DNA of 64,000 nucleotides, taken from positions 868,001 through 932,000 of the forward strand of contig OX336341.1 of assembly GCA_946902875.1 (NCBI GenBank). The letters are read 5' to 3'. Of the stretch, positions 42,471 to 52,935 are shown piece after piece. The DNA is from Nematopogon swammerdamellus (taxonomy: Eukaryota; Arthropoda; Insecta; Lepidoptera; Adelidae). Both the position numbers and the translations under genes were made by a program. Under the pieces are notes generated by a model. The model had not been told where the DNA came from, made no database searches, and was given only the letters and a program-made list of their open reading frames with translations. The first letter of the stretch is position 1, and each line of letters opens with the position of its first letter.

Positions 42471-43027
42471 AATTGCTACCCCTATACCTACACTCCTCTT
42501 TACGCTACGAATGCGCCGGTGCAAACCCCTCTCTGTCTGTCTATCAATATTAAAGACAAAAAATAAAAACAATATCAGAAAGAAATATTATTTTGAGATC
42601 AGACTAAGATATTTTTAGATATACAATATCATACAGTGGTACATAAATAACTAATTACCCCCTGTTACAGTACAAAATTATATTAAATTCCCAAACATAT
42701 TCTGACATCTAATCGAAAGTTCAAAATACTTTTTTAAACAAATACATAGTTCAACAATAAAACAACACAAGGCTAAACAGTTTAACCGCGCCATACCTTC
42801 CGAAACATGAGCAATTAGTAACCGTCGAGTGGCGCAGTGACAACACGACGACTCCTCTCCTCGCGGGTCGGAGGTCGGCTACTGTGCCGCGCCATCTATA
42901 CGCGTTTCGACATAATTGTTATGGTGGCATTGATAGAGTTGGGACAGGGAGTGCCGTTGAAGTAATGTATTCAGCGAGAAATCTTGATATTTATTATAAT
43001 AAAATGTATTATTATCGTTAGCTCAGT
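42471..43027. other. spacer with possible tRNA-like patch
   Basis: TCGAGTGGCGCAGTGACAAC near 42836 has an A-box look, but no B-box follows. No gene is called. Confidence 0.35.
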
Positions 43028-43553
43028 GTCAGCTTCGGTAGCTCAGTGGTGCGGTCGGTCGACTGTCGATCGTGAACATAAGCACACCTGGGTGCGGTCA
43101 GTACTTTGATGGGTGACCTTTCGACCGTTGGAGGCTGACCGGTGTTCGGATTCCACGTAAAACTGTAGGTCCCTTCCCTTCTTTCTTACCTTACTATAGG
43201 TGGTAGGGTTTAACCCGCTCGGGTTGGTACCAACGTACTGAATGAAAATATCGCTGGAAACTGTTGGAGGCTGACCGTGGTTCGGATTCCACGTAAAACT
43301 GTAGGTCCTTTCTCTTCTTACCTTACTACAGGAGGTAAGGTTTAACCCGCCCGGGTTGATACCAACGCACTGAATGAAACGATCGGTGGAAACGGCTACG
43401 CAAATAGTTAATGTTTTCCGTCCAGCTCAGTGTAACCGACACGACCGAAGGATAGCACTGACATGGCATCTAGTTCACCAAGGTGTTATGGACTAACATC
43501 ACCGGATGTTGCAGGCGATGTAGCCAACCGTGTCAGCTTCCCATAAAAAATGT
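43028..43553 (+). mobile_element. SINE-A with internal ~134-bp tandem duplication
   Basis: The head is GGTAGCTCAGTGGTGCGGTC with CATAAGCACACCTGGGTGCG (second 5S-like head variant). The segment from GGAGGCTGACC through GTTTAACCCGC to CACTGAATGAAA appears twice in tandem (about 43130-43255 and 43264-43392). The tail is complete to TTCCCATAAAAAA. Confidence 0.8.
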
Positions 43554-43671
43554 GTTAATTAGTAAATTGAAAAATTTAATTTAATAAAATAATCACATGA
43601 AATACATACTAGGCAACAAGATGTTTTGTACTCCGGATTAAGGTCGCTCTCCTTCGAACCCATTGTGCGTG

Positions 43672-43785
43672 TCAACCCGGCTGCTTCTCCTTCCAGTCCA
43701 GCTCCTTCCAGAAGTCCTGCAGGCGCCCGACGTCCTTGCACTTGGCATCCTCTCGGAGTGTCCTCGGGTTTTTGAGAATTTTAAT
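43672..43785 (-). CDS. candidate 3' coding exon, 37 codons, unknown protein
   Basis: A minus-strand frame between TAA and TGA (43672-43674) reads LREDAKCKDVGRLQDFWKEL followed by DWKEKQPG and stop. Codons are strongly coding-like (GAC, AAG, CTG, GAG) and the patch is GC-rich in AT-rich DNA. ATTAAA-type signals lie ~85 bp downstream. A clean 3' splice site is not visible, so it may be the tail of a pseudogene or a retroposed gene end. Family not recognised. Confidence 0.45.
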   Translation of the reverse strand: MKILKNPRTLREDAKCKDVGRLQDFWKELDWKEKQPG

Positions 43786-43954
43786 TTACATTATCCATGT
43801 TACTTTTACTTCATCTTATGTCCAGTGCAAGCTTTTCATATTTGTATGCCGTCTCTAATCAGTATGCAAGTTTGTATGTTCGTTTATACTTAACTCGAAA
43901 ACTAATTAGTTGATTACCTAACAGATTTTTAGCGCTGATTTTATCAAAGCAATC

Positions 43955-44170
43955 TCAATCCAAACTGTAAATCCTTAATCAGAGGGGTAACGCGGCGAGC
44001 GTGCTGGTACACTTGGCGTCGGGTCGGGAGACGGGGCTTAGGCGGACTTTTCGGAAATTTATTTTTTGTAGGTTTTCTTAATATTAATTTTAGATTAGAT
44101 TATGTGATTAGATTAGTTTTAGAGTATTATTTAGTTTTTATTGAAACAACGAATAAACTTGATCTCTTCT
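43955..44170 (+). mobile_element. LINE-X C-terminal fragment with 3' end
   Basis: The plus frame LIRGVTRRACWYTWRR / [16 protein letters not shown] carries the conserved block. It is followed by ~100 bp of AT-rich sequence with GAATAAACTTGATC, a polyadenylation-like end. It is the only plus-strand copy in the window. Confidence 0.6.
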
Positions 44171-44544
44171 AAAAAAATCCAGACTGTTATTTATTAAGCT
44201 TGTCTTCCATCACAATATACCTAACAAATGTGACGACGACCTAGAAAGTTAGACAAATCTATGTCCCATTTTCCAAATGTATGCCGTATGGACCATCACT
44301 AGAATTCCTCCAATTGATCTTGACCAACCTATGCAACGATCACTCGTGCTCGCTCAACAAGTTGCCATAGGCAAAACGTGCCAACAGATTTGCCACGATT
44401 TGAGTAGGCGCAATACAATAATGGACAATTAAATCCAGCTACCGTCGCGCATGCCTCGAGCCGAGCACAAAACGACATTGTCCGACAAACTAATGTCATT
44501 ATCTCGTCATGCTTCAAAACGCACCATAGACCTAACAATTAATT
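44171..44544. other. spacer
   Basis: The minus frame at 44329-44538 is cysteine-rich but unrecognised. No gene is called. Confidence 0.4.
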
Positions 44545-44790
44545 CCTAGTCACCCGACCTATCCCCGCCACACTCGTCGTCTAGACTCGCTGAGTACACT
44601 TTTGTCTTTTACGGACGCCAAGTGGGATGACGACCCGAGTGCCGCACCGCTGGAGGTCGGGAGGACTGGAGAAAAATTTGACAAGCGTAAGTCCTGAAAT
44701 GGCCGCAAAAACGCTGACTGTCTACCGATGAATGTGGCTTCCGAAACTTTGAACCGATGGGTCTTCACTTCAAGTGCACTACCAACAGAA
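44545..44790 (+). mobile_element. LINE-J remnant with an RTE-like piece inside
   Basis: CCTATCCCCGCCACACTCGT at 44559 matches a stretch of LINE-J (compare 55985). From about 44610, AAGTGGGATGACGACCCGAG and GGGAGGACTGGAGAAAAATT resemble the RTE C-terminus seen at 38866. LINE-J-like GAACCGATGGGTCTTCAC resumes near 44752. Degraded, and the nesting is an inference. Confidence 0.45.
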
Positions 44791-46158
44791 TGGCTAGATT
44801 TATTCGCCAATGTGTTGAGATGCCTGAGCGTGGTTTTTGAATGCTCTATGGGTCCTCTAGTCTAGACGTATGCATGTACATACGCCCATATCCGTGCTGA
44901 TGGAAGAAAGAAAGACCTATTTTCTTAGCGTCGCGTTGCCGCACTCGTCTGAGCCCATTTTAAGATCTCACATAGAGGAATGAAACGTTATACGAATTGA
45001 AACGCCTCTACAGGAGAGTCTTTACATAGCTCTGTGGTATAGTAGCCAAGTGTATCACGATAGGATCTGTGTGCTCGCCCCTAATTTGATCGTAATCGAA
45101 GTTCTATAATCCTTTAATGAAAACTGCTTTTTGCCTACTGCTGGGTATGTTGTATGTTAGATCGCTGCTGTATGACACAGTTCAATTATTTTTTTATAGA
45201 ATGATCGACATTAAGTGATAAATGGTTACCGTTTCCCATGGACATTTTGATCGCGGGGCTTATTAAAATCCAGATACTATCATGGTAAGTTAGAAGATTT
45301 TTTTTTCAGAACGTTTTTAGATTTGTCAACGAAACTGAACAACGTTATTCTAAATTGTATTTTTAAGATATTTAAAAGCTGTCACCTCGAAATAAAATTA
45401 TGTAGAATAAAATATGTTCAGATACGAAACAACGACGAAATAAATGAATGTTAAGAAACTATGACTATAAATTAAGTCACTCACGCAAGTCTAAAGTGCG
45501 TGTAGTAAACGAAGTCTAGTATAGGATTCAAGGTGTAAAATTATAACCACAACAAAGATACAGGATGTCAAAAGTACCCTGAGTTGCTTCGAGAAAAGGA
45601 TGGTACGGCACTACGGCCGTGTTTGCTCGACTTGGTACATTCCTAAATAATATAGGTAGGTACTCCTTTTTTAATTGACTTTTTTTATTTTTTTAAATTT
45701 TTTGTCAGTTCCCCCGTCCGTCCATTTTGTGGCAGCAAAGAAATTGAAAGTGTCGGCATTCTCCCCACGGTTCTCACAAGTCGCACGACGACGCTACCGC
45801 TCCCTCACACATCTGACATTAGGCATAACTCACTCCGTATGTGAAGAGGTAGTGGCGACATCTGCCGCCGCTGATGGATTCGAGCTTTAAGTGCCGCATA
45901 AATCTTTAGACGAGCCGAGATGTCATCTATAGACACACCCCTGCGTGAACGTCAAATGCTACATTCTAGCATTTAAGGCTCCATCACGCTCCATAAAATG
46001 TAAACAAGGACGGCGCGAATTCTGCGGGTGCAAGCAGGATAGCGACACGACGCTTTTTAGGGTTGGAGTAGGATGCATCGCACGGAAATTTTCGCGTAAG
46101 CTTTAAAGTATGCTCAACTATGATATGAAACCAAAATATGCAAAGTTATCGATAGGTA
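44791..46158. other. spacer
   Basis: A GC-richer stretch at 45705-45900 with a 71-codon plus frame is unrecognised. Otherwise AT-rich without repeats of note. Confidence 0.4.
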
Positions 46159-46615
46159 TACAGGGTGTTGTAAGGGCCACTACATTAAATTTAGGAAATT
46201 ATTATTGGGATCAATAGTAACAAAAAAGTCAATTTTTTTTTTCTGAATTCCCTTTAAATAAAAAGTTACAGTTTTCATACAACCTAATTGATTTATTTAG
46301 TGTAAAAGGATCTAATGTTCCGCACGAACGTGGGAATGAAAGGCGCGCGGTGAGTGAGCGAGCAAGGACGAGTGCGCGGAGAGAGGAGATGCGTGACGGC
46401 GGCGCGGTGTGAGTTTTTCGACCCCGACCGTTCCCGCGTCAGCACCCTCCTGCCGCGCGTGGCAATAAATTACACTAGACGAAAATATTAATTCCAAAAA
46501 TTAATATCTCCAAAAGTAGACACGTTATAGAAAAACTTTACGTACTTTTTTGTCTCGGAAAAACATGAGGATTGCGCTGGCAAAATTAATGTACTGGCCG
46601 TTACAACAGCACCAA
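46159..46615. mobile_element. possible MITE with diverged terminal inverted repeats and a GC-rich core
   Basis: GGGTGTTGTAAGGGCCACTAC at the left pairs imperfectly with the reverse complement of GTACTGGCCGTTACAACAGC at the right. The interior joins AT-rich arms to a GC-rich block (46320-46455) containing GCGCGGTGAGTGAGCGAGC. The end resembles that of 22039-22317. Confidence 0.45.
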
Positions 46616-46639
46616 CGAATAAAATCAATTATTTCCCCA

Positions 46640-47052
46640 TGATTTTTAGGGGTCCGTATCCGGTACGGGACCATATTACTAAGCCTACGCCGTCTGTCTG
46701 TCTGTCTGTCTTTCTGTCTGTCCGTCCGTCCGTCTGTCTGTCCGAGGGCTGTATCTCTTGAACCGTAATACCCTTCAAAATTTTCACAGAATATGTGTTA
46801 TTATGGCCGATATAACAACAAATAATAAAAATAAGAAAAAGTAAAAAATCACGGGGTTCCCATAGAAGAAACCAAAAAGTGTATGCGCGCGCGCCATCTG
46901 AAGTTGCTGTGTGAAGCATTTTAACTAATCATGACATTATAATATGAATCATTTTATAACACGCCATAGATGGCGTGAGTGGCGATAACAATGACATGGC
47001 GATAAGGAACCCTCGGTGCGCGAGATAGACTCGCACTTGGCCGATTTTTAAT
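46640..47052 (+). repeat. REP-2 element
   Basis: Starts TTTTTAGGGGTCCGTATCC and CATATTACTAAGCCTACGCC, then a CTGT/CCGT tetranucleotide tract (about 46688-46744), GGCTGTATCTCTTGAACCG, and ends GGAACCCTCGGTGCGCGAGA and CACTTGGCCGATTTTT. The homologue at 62740-63090 shares the whole plan. Confidence 0.75.
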
Positions 47053-47540
47053 TTTATTTATTCAAGGCACGACTTGTGTACCTATAGTGATATTATTATA
47101 TCTACAGCTGTTAGACGAGTTACAATTACTATAAAGGCGAGTTAGGTGCGTAATAGGTAAATTTCAAGTTTCAAATTTCAGGCAACAAAATTGTCTTTCT
47201 TTACAAAGAGAAACGACACGAACGAGTATTGTTATCAATTGTGGACATATTCTTTCAAGCAACACAAGCACAACAATTTGTCATTTATTCATTTTAAATA
47301 TAGTTTCCCATCGTACGTCTCGTCGTAAGGTCATCAGTCCCCTGACACCTCCGCGCCTCGCGTGAGATAGAACCCTGTCGCCTGTGAGCTGAACAAAGGA
47401 TAATATTTTAATTAACGCTACTGAAGCGGTGTTTACTCAGTGTCAAAAGTATCCGCGTGAGATATTACCTGCTCAGCATCATCTGTCAGTGATTTTAGAA
47501 GGAAACGAATCTAGATGCAGCAACCCAAATAATCCCAATA
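47053..47540. other. spacer, no gene seen
   Basis: GC-richer near 47320-47390 with no coding pattern. Confidence 0.4.
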
Positions 47541-47968
47541 CCGGTTCTTCATCAGCTCCGGTACCTCGCTGGTGATATTGTTATTAAGCACACCAACATT
47601 TTTTTTTTAAATCCAGGCGCGGTTAGAACTGACGGTTGGCCGTTGGACCATTAAAGATGACCATGGTTCGGATTTCACGTAAAACTGTAGGTCCCTTTCC
47701 TTACCTACTAGGTGGTAGTGTTGAACCTGAACTGATTGGTACTATCGCACTGAATGAAAGGTCTGCTGAAGCGGTTGTGTAAATAAATAGTACGTGTTTT
47801 CCGTCCAGTTCAGTGTAGCCGGTACGACCAAAGCGAAACACTGAAATGGCAGCTAGTACTCCAAGGTGTTATGGGCTGACATCATGGGTATCAACATTCT
47901 CGGTGATGGGTATAGTGCGTGATGTATGTAGCCAACCGTCCATATATTTGCAGGTTCCATAAAATTTT
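47541..47968 (+). mobile_element. SINE-A, old full-length copy
   Basis: The head (GCTCCGGTACCTCGCTGGTG, TTAAGCACACC, GGCGCGGTTAGAACTG) is degraded but in order, then GGTTCGGATTTCACG, core and tail. The tail includes a small insertion (GGTATCAACATTCTCGG) and ends TTCCATAAAATTTT. Confidence 0.7.
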
Positions 47969-48640
47969 TTTTTTTTGGTTTTTTGTCTGTTTAGTTTTGT
48001 GTATTGATCATTCATATGGCAATAAGACTGCACTCGAACTTGTCACAATTTGTTCTCTTCGGTTCGATTACACCTACGAATAGACCTGTAGCGCTAGGTT
48101 TTTTGGTTTCAAAAATATTAAAGTTGTTTATTTGTCGCATATAGTTTCCGAACCATTTGCCCAACCTAATATATTAGTTTGTGTCATCCTAGGAATTTGC
48201 ATACGTAGAAATTTAGGTATTTGTGTTTTAGATCAGTATTGGACGAAAAGAAAATTAGAAAAGAAAATTTTACTTTAATGATAATATTGAAGTAGTAACC
48301 GATGTGCAAAAACATTTTGTGTCATCTCTGTCCACGGAAATCCTTATATTTAACCAGTACCTAATACATCGCCCAAATAGCTCTAAAAGAATATTAGAAA
48401 AGGTTAAATAGGTGTTACGCGTTTTAGAGTACTGATATCTGTTGTTCAAAATATTTTGTGTCGAATTCATCCACGACATTTATAGATATTTAATATTTTT
48501 ATTACAACAACCTCTAAAAGCCACAAAAGAAAATACGGATTATTAGAGTTTACCTCTTTTTGATTATTATGGTGTAACAAAACACTATTCATAATTTGTG
48601 TCGTTTTTATCCACGGAATTTTATTATTTGAAAAAAAAAA
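47969..48640. repeat. AT-rich stretch with a phrase repeated at ~140-bp spacing
   Basis: TTTTGTGTCATCTCTGTCCACGG (about 48314), TTTTGTGTCGAATTCATCCACG (about 48452) and ATTTGTGTCGTTTTTATCCACGG (about 48595) repeat a two-part phrase, TTTGTGTC then TCCACG, spaced 137 and 143 bp. An inverted version (GGACGAAGATGACACAAA) lies at 53239 beyond the satellite. Confidence 0.55.
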
Positions 48641-48924
48641 CTAACTTCGCATGAAGTGCGAGCGTGGGGAATAGCGGGCGCGGGCGGCGGCGCGGCGGGC
48701 GAGGCGAGCGAGCGATCGAGGCACGCGCACGCCGCCTCCCCCCCCCCCCCCCCGCCCCGCCGCGCTCGCGGGTATCATATCAATTATCAATTATTATTAT
48801 TATTACTAATAATAAATCTGTAAGGGATGGTCATGGAGTAAGTTACTTTGTTTTAGGAAATATTGAGTTTGTAGCCCCTATGTATGATACTAAAGCTAAA
48901 TTGACGATTTTAAGAAATCTTTCT
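48641..48924. other. GC-rich block with poly(C), copy 1 of a satellite-flanking repeat
   Basis: GAAGTGCGAGCGTGGGG followed by GGCGGCGCGGCGGGCGAGGC and GAGCGAGCGA. A closely similar block (GAAGTGCGAGCGCGGGC) starts at 52757 on the other side of the satellite, in the same orientation. About 17 C residues near 48738-48754. The 111-codon frame here is repeat-driven. Confidence 0.6.
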
Positions 48925-49150
48925 GTATGTATGTATGTATGTATGTATGTATGTATGTATGTATGTATGTATGTATGTATGTTCCGCCATAACTCTTAAG
49001 CCGATTATCCGAATTCGATGAAACTTTTTACAAGCACATTTAACTAAGTATAGGCTAACAGACACAGGATAGGCTACATAAAATTCAGTTCCGGTTACGC
49101 TAAGATGTGGCTCTCATACAAATCGAATTGTTCCGCGCGCAAAATAAAGG
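48925..49150 (-). repeat. REP-3 element with TATG tail
   Basis: Fourteen TATG units (48925-48981) lead into GTTCCGCCATAACTCTTAAG, GATGTGGCTCTCATACA and GTTCCGCGCGCAAAATAAAG, the reverse complement of 9208-9480. It continues into GC-rich DNA at 49150-49215. Confidence 0.8.
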
Positions 49151-49215
49151 TATGCAGCGGCGGACGGCTGGCGGAGGTGCGGGGCGCGGCGCTGCGGGAG
49201 GGCGAGTGGTTCTAA

Positions 49216-49524
49216 TAGCGCACCAGGCTGCCGCGCTGCCACGCGGTGTGTGTATGCATTGTCTCGAGCAGTTTCTTATTTTATTCCATTTCATAATATT
49301 ATGTAGATTTACTTCGTTGGGTATCTATTTGATTAATTTTAGGTGCAAACCTATGTAAAAAAATGTGTTGTTGCGGGTCGATGTTAGCGGATATTTGATT
49401 TAAGTTAATTGATGGTGTGTTTATTATATTGTGCGTAGTGTAGTATGCGCGCAATATTAGCGAACAGATTCTTATTTTTACCCGACTACGGCGAAGCGAG
49501 AAGGAAGGTTATGTATTTGACCGG
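49216..49524. other. spacer before the TATG tract
   Basis: TTTTTACCCGACTACGGCG at 49472 followed by AAGGAAGGTTATGTATTTG is probably the start of a further microsatellite-ended repeat. Confidence 0.4.
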
Positions 49525-49679
49525 TATGTATGTATGTATGTATGTATGTATGTATGTATGTATGTATGTATGTATGTATGTATGTATGTATGTATGTATG
49601 TATGTATGTATGTATGTATGTATGTATGTATATATGTATATATGTATGTATGTATGTATATATGTATGTATGTATGTTC
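49525..49679. repeat. (TATG)n microsatellite, ~38 units
   Basis: Pure TATG for about 100 bp, then TATATG interruptions at 49628-49664. Open frames on both strands (MYVCMYVC and THTYIHTY) are artefacts. It is followed by ~170 bp of element-like DNA before the 100-bp satellite. Confidence 0.95.
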
Positions 49680-49847
49680 ATCTGTTCCCTCATACATAAC
49701 TTCGAAACTACCTACTTATCATAATTTTGACAAAATGGGGTATCAAATGAAAGGGCTTAATCAGCACATTTCAAAAATTTATATATTGTTAGCTGTTGCT
49801 TTCGGATTTGCTTGCATGCATCCGATAATTGCGAATAATTTCTAAAA

Positions 49848-50719
49848 TCTATCTATCTGTCATGTGAACCTTTGATTTGGTCATAACTCGAGAACCACTC
49901 GTGCTAGACCCATCGTGTTGGTACTCAAACTTCATCTCTCGGTGAGATCTATCCATCTGTCACGCGAACTTTTGTTTTGGTCATAACTCGAGAACCACTG
50001 GTGCTAGACCCATCGTGTTGGTACTCAAACTTCAAGTCTCGGTGAGATCTATCCATCTCTCACGTGAACTTTTGTTTTGGTCATAACTCGAGAACCACTG
50101 GTGCTAGATCCATCATGTTGCTACTCAAACTTCAGGTCTCGGTGAGATCTATCCATCTGTCACGTGAACTTTTGTTTTGGTCATAACTCGAGAACCACTG
50201 GTGCTAGACCCATCGTGTTGGTACTCAAACTTCAAGTCTCGGTGAGATCTATCCATCTTTCACGTGAACTTTTGTTTTGGTCATAACTCGAGAACCACTG
50301 GTGCTAGACCCATCGTGTTGGTACTCAAACTTCAAGTCTCGGTGAGATCTATCCATCTCTCACGTGAACTTTTGTTTGGTCATAACTCGAGAACCACTGG
50401 TGCTAGACCCATCATGTTGCTACTGAAACTTCAGGTCTCGGTGAGATCTATCCATCTGTCACGTGAACTTTTGTTTTGGTCATAACTCGAAAACCACTGG
50501 TGCTAGACCCATCGTGTTGCTACTCAAACTTCAGGTCTCGGTGAGATCTATCCATCTGTCACGTGAACTTTTGTTTTGGTCATAACTCGAGAACCACTGG
50601 TGCTAGACCCATCGTGTTGGTACTCAAACTTCAAATCTCCGTGAGATCTATCCATCTGTCACGTGAACTTTTGTTTTGGTTATAGCTCGAGAACCACTGG
50701 TGCTAGACCCATCGTGTTA
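49848..50719 (+). repeat. 100-bp satellite, left array (~8.7 units), orientation A
   Basis: The unit reads ATCTATCCATCTGTCACGTG, AACTTTTGTTTTGGTCATAA, CTCGAGAACCACTGGTGCTA, GACCCATCGTGTTGGTACTC, AAACTTCAAGTCTCGGTGAG. GAACTTTTG starts at 49966, 50066, 50166, 50266, 50366, 50465, 50565 and 50665, so the period is 100 with one 1-bp deletion. CACGTG and CTCGAG palindromes recur every unit. The array ends abruptly at CATCGTGTTA. Confidence 0.95.
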
Positions 50720-52512
50720 GATCTCACCGAGACCTGAAGTTTGAGTACCAATACGATGGGTCTAGCACCAGTGGTTCTCGAGTTATGACCAAAACAAAAG
50801 TTCACGTGACAGATGGATAGATCTCAGCGAGACATGAAGTTTGAGTACAAACACGATGGGTCTAGCACCAGTGGTTCTCGAGTTAAGACCAAAACAAAAG
50901 TTCACGTGACAGATGGATAGATCTCACCGAGACCTGAAGTTTGAGTAGCAACACGATGGGTCTAGCACCAGTGGTTTTCGAGTTATGACCAAAACAAAAG
51001 TTCACGTGAGAGATGGATAGATCTCACCGAGACTTGAAGTTTGAGTACCAACACGATGGGTCTAGCACCAGTGGTTCTCGAGTTATGACCAAAACAAAAG
51101 TTCACGTGAAAGATGGATAGATCTCACCGAGACTTGAAGTTTGAGTACCAACACGATGGGTCTAGCACCAGTGGTTCTCGAGTTATGACCAAAACAAAAG
51201 TTCACGTGACAGATGGATAGATCTCACCGAGACCTGAAGTTTGAGTAGCAACATGATGGGTCTAGCACCAGTGGTTCTCGAGTTATGACCAAAACAAAAG
51301 TTCACGTGAGAGATGGATAGATCTCACCGAGACATGAAGTTTGAGTACCAACACGATGGGTCTAGCACCAGTGGTTCTCGAGTTATGACCAAAACAAAAG
51401 TTCACGTGAGAGATGGATAGATCTCACAGAGACCTGAAGTTTGAGTACCAACATGATGGGTCTAGCACCAGTGGTTCTCGAGTTATGACCAAAACAAAAG
51501 TTCACGTGACAGATGGATAGATCTCACCGAGACCTGAAGTTTGAGTACCAATACGATGGGTCTAGCACCAGTGGTTCTCGAGTTATGACCAAAACAAAAG
51601 TTCACGTGACAGATGGATAGATCTCAGCGAGACATGAAGTTTGAGTACAAACACGATGGGTCTAGCACCAGTGGTTCTCGAGTTAAGACCAAAACAAAAG
51701 TTCACGTGACAGATGGATAGATCTCACCGAGACCTGAAGTTTGAGTAGCAACACGATGGGTCTAGCACCAGTGGTTTTCGAGTTATGACCAAAACAAAAG
51801 TTCACGTGACAGATGGATAGATCTCACCGAGACCTGAAGTTTGAGTAGCAACATGATGGGTCTAGCACCAGTGGTTCTCGAGTTATGACCAAAACAAAAG
51901 TTCACGTGAGAGATGGATAGATCTCACCGAGACTTGAAGTTTGAGTACCAACACGATGGGTCTAGCACCAGTGGTTCTCGAGTTATGACCAAAACAAAAG
52001 TTCACGTGAAAGATGGATAGATCTCACCGAGACTTGAAGTTTGAGTACCAACACGATGGGTCTAGCACCAGTGGTTCTCGAGTTATGACCAAAACAAAAG
52101 TTCACGTGACAGATGGATAGATCTCACCGAGACCTGAAGTTTGAGTAGCAACATGATGGGTCTAGCACCAGTGGTTCTCGAGTTATGACCAAAACAAAAG
52201 TTCACGTGAGAGATGGATAGATCTCACCGAGACATGAAGTTTGAGTACCAACACGATGGGTCTAGCACCAGTGGTTCTCGGGTTATGACCAAAACAAAAG
52301 TTCACGTGAGAGATGGATAGATCTCACCGAGACTTGAAGTTTGAGTACCAACACGATGGGTCTAGCACCAGTGGTTCTCGAGTTATGGCCAAAACAAAAG
52401 TTCGCGTGACAGATGGATAGATCTCACCGAGACCTGAAGTTTGAGTACCAACACGATGGGTCTAGCACCAGTGGTTCTCGAGTTATGATATGACCAAAAC
52501 AAAAGTTCATGA
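50720..52512 (-). repeat. 100-bp satellite, right array (~18 units), inverted relative to the left array
   Basis: Same unit in the opposite orientation. TTCACGTGA-type sites recur at 50801, 50901 and so on to 52401, with a 5-bp gain in the final unit. Unit variants show a higher-order pattern: 50720-51519 (8 units) is repeated as 51520-52419 (9 units, one extra at 51820). No ORF is meaningful here. Confidence 0.95.
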
Positions 52513-52740
52513 CGAAGTTTCTAGTTCTCACAGAAAACGGGATATTAGTTCAGCACGATAGCGTTAGGGACATGAAAGGTGGGTCAGTTTGAACTTATGC
52601 AAATTTGAAGCGAATCGAAGCGTCAATCTAAAATAATATTGACCACATTGACCATTGACATTCGTAGGTATTGAGATTACAGACGCGGGCTTTGTACAAA
52701 ATTCGCACTGCATTATTTATTATCTCTATAGGAGATACCA
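52513..52740. other. spacer right of the satellite
   Basis: No gene. Plus-strand ATTGACCACATTGACCATTG short repeat near 52639. Confidence 0.4.
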
Positions 52741-52935
52741 AACTTCTTTGCACGAAGTGCGAGCGCGGGCGCGGGCGGCGCGGCGGGCGAGGCGAGCGAG
52801 CGAGACACGCGGGGCACGCCAGCCACCCATCGGCCGCCGCTTCGCATAGAAGAAATCGTAGGTACCGAACGAACGTGTGTGCGTGCGTATGCCCCCCGCC
52901 CGCCGCCATCTGCCCGCGTCCGTCCGCTTTGACCG
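52741..52935. other. GC-rich block, copy 2 of the satellite-flanking repeat
   Basis: ACTTCTTTGCACGAAGTGCG, then GCGGGCGCGGGCGGCGCGGC and GAGCGAGCGAGA, as at 48641. It continues into another GC-rich run (CCCCCGCCCGCCGCCATC). Frames on both strands are open only because AT-rich stop codons are rare here. Confidence 0.6.

Noticed and set aside
48664..48999. 111-codon plus-strand ORF
   Set aside because: It joins GC-rich repeat, poly(C) and TATG microsatellite. No conserved content.
49445..49845. ORFs with MYVCMYVC or THTYIHTY repeats
   Set aside because: Direct translation of the TATG microsatellite on either strand.
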